Positions 5,683 to 8,101 of a DNA stretch of 8,101 nucleotides are shown one piece after another (position 1 is the first letter of the stretch; the number at the start of each line of letters is the position of its first letter). The position numbers and the translations under genes are program-made. The stretch spans positions 1 to 8,101 of the forward strand of contig JAFUJY010000058.1 of the NCBI GenBank assembly GCA_017467985.1, in the 5' to 3' direction. Source of the DNA: Bacillota bacterium (lineage in GTDB: Bacteria; Bacillota; Clostridia; Lachnospirales; Bianqueaceae). Under the pieces are notes generated by a model. That model was not told where the DNA came from and ran no database searches. It worked only from the letters and a program-made list of their open reading frames with translations.

Positions 5683-5711
5683 TTGCAATGTATTGAAAGA
5701 TATGATATAAT
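5683..5711 (+). promoter_or_regulatory. Strong promoter of the S10 ribosomal protein operon
   Basis: TTGCAA (5683-5688) and a perfect TATAAT (5706-5711) are spaced by 17 bases, in an A/T-rich upstream context (5653-5680) that could act as an UP element. Transcription would start near 5718-5720, giving an rpsJ leader of about 225 nt. Confidence 0.88.
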
Positions 5712-5717
5712 AATTCT

Positions 5718-5942
5718 CGCTGTGGCATTGAGAGCGATGACGCGGGAGGTTGCGGTAAGTTACCGGTAATTTCCGCCGAGCGAATGTCAGGTTCAAGAAA
5801 CCGACGATGAGGTCACTGTACAATTGATCAAAGAGTGTGGCATTGTGCCTTTTATATTTTGAGGGTACACGATACACACGGGTGAGTGTACAGTCGCTGA
5901 AAGTCGTACCGCAAAGTGCGAAGAAAAGGAGGCTGTTTTTTT
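5718..5942 (+). ncRNA. Structured 5' leader of the S10 operon (candidate cis-regulatory RNA)
   Basis: This is a leader of about 225 nt without a convincing ORF. By eye it holds TCGCT/AGCGA (5717-5721/5733-5737); a compound hairpin GCGGGA/TTCCGC (5742-5747/5771-5776) enclosing CGGT/ACCG (5753-5756/5762-5765); GTC-GGTT/AACC-GAC (5786-5793/5799-5805, one bulged A); a short GGCA/TGCC hairpin (5839-5842/5846-5849) followed by a T-rich stretch; and GTACAC/GTGTAC (5865-5870/5886-5891). TGTGGCATTG occurs twice (5721-5730, 5836-5845). AAGGAGG (5926-5932) and seven T precede the rpsJ ATG. In E. coli the S10 leader is controlled by L4; whether this one is, and by which protein, is unknown. Confidence 0.55.
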
Positions 5943-6260
5943 ATGGCAAATCAGAAAATCAGAATTAGTTTGAAGGCTTATGACCATCAGCTGATCGATC
6001 AGTCCGCTCAGAAGATTGTGGAGGTAGCTAAGAAGAGTGGTGCAGAGGTAAGCGGTCCTATCCCGATGCCTACCCACAAGGAGATCATCACCATCCTGCG
6101 TGCGACTCACAAGTACAAGGATGCTCGTGAGCAGTTCGAGCAGAGAACACATAAGCGTCTGGTAGACATTCTGAATCCGTCTGACAAGACCGTTGAAGCG
6201 CTGATGAAGCTGGACCTGCCGGCTGGCGTTGACATCGCAGTTAATCTGAAGAACAACTAA
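5943..6260 (+). CDS. rpsJ: 30S ribosomal protein S10 (NusE)
   Basis: This 105-residue protein is ribosomal S10, part of the 30S head and, as NusE, a partner of NusB in transcription antitermination. The start MANQKIRISLKAYDHQLIDQ, the extended-loop region SGPIPMPTHKEIITILRATHKYKDAREQFEQRTHKRLVDIL (38-77) and the ending LMKLDLPAGVDIAVNLK are all diagnostic. The frame is open a little upstream to a GTG at 5916, but the ATG at 5943 matches the family start and has AAGGAGG 10 nt upstream. It is the first gene of the S10 operon. The next gene is unusually far away (271 nt). Confidence 0.98.
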   Translation: MANQKIRISLKAYDHQLIDQSAQKIVEVAKKSGAEVSGPIPMPTHKEIITILRATHKYKDAREQFEQRTHKRLVDILNPSDKTVEALMKLDLPAGVDIAVNLKNN

Positions 6261-6531
6261 TCTCTTCCTTATATAATAGGTAAGAACCACTGGATTTCCG
6301 GTAAGCCGGCCAGGCCGGGACTGCAGGAGAATCGAATGTTCGGGAGATTGCTTCAGAAACGATGTTTGAGGCAGGATGAAGTAAGAAGGTTATTGAAGTT
6401 GATATAGATCAACGCCTGCATGTACCAGGGTTGCGGTACCGAGGCAGGAGGGCCCGCTCTCAGCGAAGTGGGTGCTAATGACCTAGAATGATCCGAAAGG
6501 ATCCGCTGTAGATTATTAGGAGGTAAGAAGT
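6261..6531 (+). ncRNA. Long structured rpsJ-rplC intergenic RNA (candidate cis-regulatory element)
   Basis: These 271 nt lie between two operon genes that usually sit close together. Hairpins found by eye: CTGG+CCGG/CCGG+CCAG (6290-6313, ATTT bulge), competing with CCGGC/GCCGG (6306-6310/6314-6318); TTGCTTCAG/TTGAGGCAG-type pairing (6348-6356/6366-6374, with G-T wobbles); GTTGAT/ATCAAC (6398-6403/6408-6413); GTACC/GGTAC (6422-6426/6435-6439); GCCCGCT/AGTGGGT (6452-6458/6467-6473); GATCC-GAAA-GGATC (6490-6503). TGCAGG (6322-6327) can pair long-range with CCTGCA (6415-6420). No T-run terminator is present. I do not recognise it as a named Rfam family. Ribosomal-protein autoregulation of rplC onward is the simplest inferred role. 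Confidence 0.5.
6272..6277 (+). promoter_or_regulatory. Isolated TATAAT, possible weak internal promoter
   Basis: A perfect -10 hexamer lies 11 bases after the rpsJ stop. The position 17 bases upstream (6249-6254, AAGAAC) is not a -35 box and there is no TG extension, so a promoter here is doubtful. Confidence 0.25.
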
Positions 6532-7164
6532 ATGAAGAAAGCGATCGTAGCAAAGAAGATCGGTATGACACAGATCTTCGACCAGGAAACCGGCGAGATG
6601 ATTCCGGTTACAGTCCTGGAAGCCGGTCCCTGTGTTGTTACACAGGTTAAGACAGTTGAAAACGATGGTTACAGCGCCGTACAGGTTGGTTTCGGCGAGA
6701 TTCGTGAGAAGCTGGTTAACAAGCCGGACAAGGGTCAGTTTGCAAAGGCTGGCGTAGAAGTAATGAGAATGCTGGAAGAGCTGAAGCTGGATGACGCCGA
6801 GAACTACAAGGTTGGCGACGTTATCAAGGCTGACATGTTCGTAGTTGGCGACAAGATTGACGCTAGCGGCATTTCCAAGGGTAAAGGTTATCAGGGCGCC
6901 ATCCATCGTCATGGATTTGGCAGAGGACCGATGGAGCATGGTTCCAAGTATCATCGTCATGCAGGTTCTCTTGGTTCTTCCACCACCCCCGGTCGTGTAT
7001 TTAAGGGCAAGAAGCTGCCCGGTCAGATGGGTAATGTAGCTCGCACAGTACAGAACCTGGAGGTTGTACGCGTGGATGCAGACCAGAATCTGCTGTTGGT
7101 AAAGGGTTCCGTACCGGGACCGAAGAAGGCTGTTATCACAATCGTTAGCAGCGTAAAGGCGTAA
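6532..7164 (+). CDS. rplC: 50S ribosomal protein L3
   Basis: This 210-residue L3 is one of the first proteins to bind 23S rRNA and reaches the peptidyl transferase centre with a long loop. Visible hallmarks are MKKAIVAKKIGMTQIFDQETGEMIPVTVLEAGPC at the start, SKGKGYQGAIHRHGFGRGPMEHGSKYHRHAGSLG (115-148, the central extension), TPGRVFKGKKLPGQMGN (152-168) and VVRVDADQNLLLVKGSVPGPKK (178-199). The length is normal. AGGAGG (6518-6523) stands 8 nt before the ATG, and its first bases can pair with CTAAT at 6475-6479. rplD follows after 22 bases. Expression may be controlled apart from rpsJ through the structured gap upstream; that is inferred. Confidence 0.98.
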   Translation: MKKAIVAKKIGMTQIFDQETGEMIPVTVLEAGPCVVTQVKTVENDGYSAVQVGFGEIREKLVNKPDKGQFAKAGVEVMRMLEELKLDDAENYKVGDVIKADMFVVGDKIDASGISKGKGYQGAIHRHGFGRGPMEHGSKYHRHAGSLGSSTTPGRVFKGKKLPGQMGNVARTVQNLEVVRVDADQNLLLVKGSVPGPKKAVITIVSSVKA

Positions 7165-7186
7165 TACTTGAAAGGAGGCTGTAATC

Positions 7187-7807
7187 ATGGCGAAAGTAGC
7201 TGTTTATGATATGAACGGCAAGGCATGTGGTGAGATCGAGCTGAATGATCAGATCTTCGGCGTAGAAGTAAACGAACATGCCATGCACGAAGTAGTTGTG
7301 GCTCATCTGGCAAATGATCGTCAGGGAACACAGAGCACTAAGACTCGTGCAGAAGTTAGCGGCGGCGGCAAGAAGCCGTATCGTCAGAAGGGTACCGGCC
7401 GTGCCCGTCAGGGTAGCACCCGTTCTCCTCAGTGGGTAGGCGGTGGCGTGGTATTCGCTCCGAAGCCGCGTGATTATTCCAAGAAGGTTAATAAGAAGGC
7501 TCGTCGCGTAGCTCTGAAGTCTGCGCTGACCAGCAAGGTTCAGGAAGAGAAGTTCATTGTTTTGGATCAGCTGACTCTGGAAGCTATCAAGACAAAGGAC
7601 ATGCAGAAGGTACTGGATGCGTTCAAGATTGAGAAGGCTCTGATCGTACTGAACGGCGAGAACGAAAACGTAGTTCTGTCCGCTCGTAACATCCCGGGTG
7701 TTAAGACTACTCCCGCTGAACTGATCAATGTATACGACATCCTGAAGTATGAGACATTCTTCACAACGAAGGATGCGGTCGCTAAGATCGAGGAGGTTTT
7801 TGCGTAA
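7187..7807 (+). CDS. rplD: 50S ribosomal protein L4
   Basis: This 206-residue L4 binds 23S rRNA early and sends a loop into the exit tunnel; in E. coli it also represses its own S10 operon. The N terminus MAKVAVYDMNGKACGEIELN, the Gly/Arg-rich tunnel loop GGGKKPYRQKGTGRARQGSTRSPQWVGGG (59-87) and the C-terminal segment VVLSARNIPGVKTTPAELINVYDILKYE (162-189) are typical. AAAGGAGG (7171-7178) lies 8 nt before the ATG. The stop codon overlaps the rplW start (TAATG), so the two are translationally coupled. As the candidate autoregulator, L4 is relevant to the two structured RNAs upstream. Confidence 0.98.
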   Translation: MAKVAVYDMNGKACGEIELNDQIFGVEVNEHAMHEVVVAHLANDRQGTQSTKTRAEVSGGGKKPYRQKGTGRARQGSTRSPQWVGGGVVFAPKPRDYSKKVNKKARRVALKSALTSKVQEEKFIVLDQLTLEAIKTKDMQKVLDAFKIEKALIVLNGENENVVLSARNIPGVKTTPAELINVYDILKYETFFTTKDAVAKIEEVFA

Positions 7808-8101
7808 TGGCTGATATTAAGTATTATGACGTACTGCTGAAACCGGTTGTAACTGAGAAGAGCATGAATCTGATGGCTGAGAAGAAGTACACCTTCCTGG
7901 TTGCTCCTGAAGCTAACAAGGTTCAGATCCGCGAGGCGGTAGAAAAGATGTTCGAGGGCGCCAAGGTCAAGGATGTCCGCACTATGAATATCGTAGGCAA
8001 GAACAGAAGAAGAGGTATGATCGTTGGAAAGACTGCTAAGACCAAGAAGGCGATCGTAACATTGACCGAGGACTGCAAGGATATCGAATTCTTTGAAGGA
8101 A
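7807..8101 (+). CDS. rplW: 50S ribosomal protein L23 (3' end cut by window)
   Basis: The window holds 98 codons of L23, which surrounds the exit tunnel and docks trigger factor and SRP. The start MADIKYYDVLLKPVVTEKSMNLMAEKKYTFLVAPEANKVQIREAVEKMF and the later NIVGKNRRRGMIVGKTAKTKKAIVTL are characteristic. No stop is reached, but L23 is usually about 95-100 residues, so only a few residues should be missing. The ATG shares one base with the rplD stop (TAATG). The AGGAGG at 7791-7796, inside rplD, is 10 nt upstream. Confidence 0.97.
   Translation, partial: MADIKYYDVLLKPVVTEKSMNLMAEKKYTFLVAPEANKVQIREAVEKMFEGAKVKDVRTMNIVGKNRRRGMIVGKTAKTKKAIVTLTEDCKDIEFFEG

Noticed and set aside
5737..5769. Ten-codon ORF (MTREVAVSYR) in the S10 leader as a leader peptide
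   Set aside because: The ATG has only GAGAG at 2 nt spacing, and the ORF is embedded in the strongest leader hairpin. Its length is within chance expectation.
6272..6277. Internal promoter for rplC based on a perfect TATAAT
   Set aside because: No -35 box lies at a workable distance and there is no extended -10, so it is kept only as a low-confidence feature.

Overview
The window looks like the chromosome of an anaerobic, probably spore-forming Clostridia member, most likely Lachnospiraceae. This is inferred from the roughly 50% GC Gram-positive style (strong AGGAGG Shine-Dalgarno sites, TTGACA/TATAAT-type promoters), a Lachnospiraceae-like bacterial microcompartment (BMC) operon tail, the rsmD-coaD-coiled coil-ylbJ cluster seen in Clostridia, and a Firmicutes-type S10 ribosomal protein operon. 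All genes I can support lie on the + strand. I see no rRNA, tRNA, CRISPR array, insertion sequence or phage gene.

Region 1 (1-2427) is the 3' end of a BMC operon: three BMC-H hexamer genes (the first cut by the window edge), a PduL phosphotransacylase, a BMC-P (EutN/CcmL) pentamer vertex protein and a PduT-like tandem-domain BMC-T carrying the Fe-S cysteine. It ends at a strong intrinsic terminator. These genes supply facets, vertices, a redox-active pore protein and the acyl-CoA to acyl-phosphate step. The signature enzyme that would name the substrate lies upstream of the window. The gene order resembles glycyl-radical or aldolase-type BMC loci of Lachnospiraceae.

Region 2 (2459-5663) is a housekeeping block. 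A promoter drives rsmD (16S rRNA m2G966 methyltransferase), coaD (phosphopantetheine adenylyltransferase) and an overlapping gene for a soluble coiled-coil protein of unknown role. A terminator follows, and its last T is immediately followed by the ATG of a YlbJ-like membrane protein. A separate promoter drives a COG2426 membrane protein that ends at a hairpin terminator.

Region 3 (5683-8101) is the start of the S10 operon: a strong promoter, a structured leader of about 225 nt, rpsJ (S10), an unusually long 271-nt gap rich in predicted helices, then rplC (L3), rplD (L4) and rplW (L23, cut by the window end).

The most interesting unexplained sequence is the rpsJ-rplC gap. It has several plausible hairpins, three GCAGG copies competing for one CCTGC, a short ORF with a good Shine-Dalgarno site, and a hairpin whose base overlaps the rplC Shine-Dalgarno. 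The rpsJ leader is the second candidate. Both could be autogenous ribosomal-protein control RNAs. That is inference from folding by eye and has not been tested by alignment.
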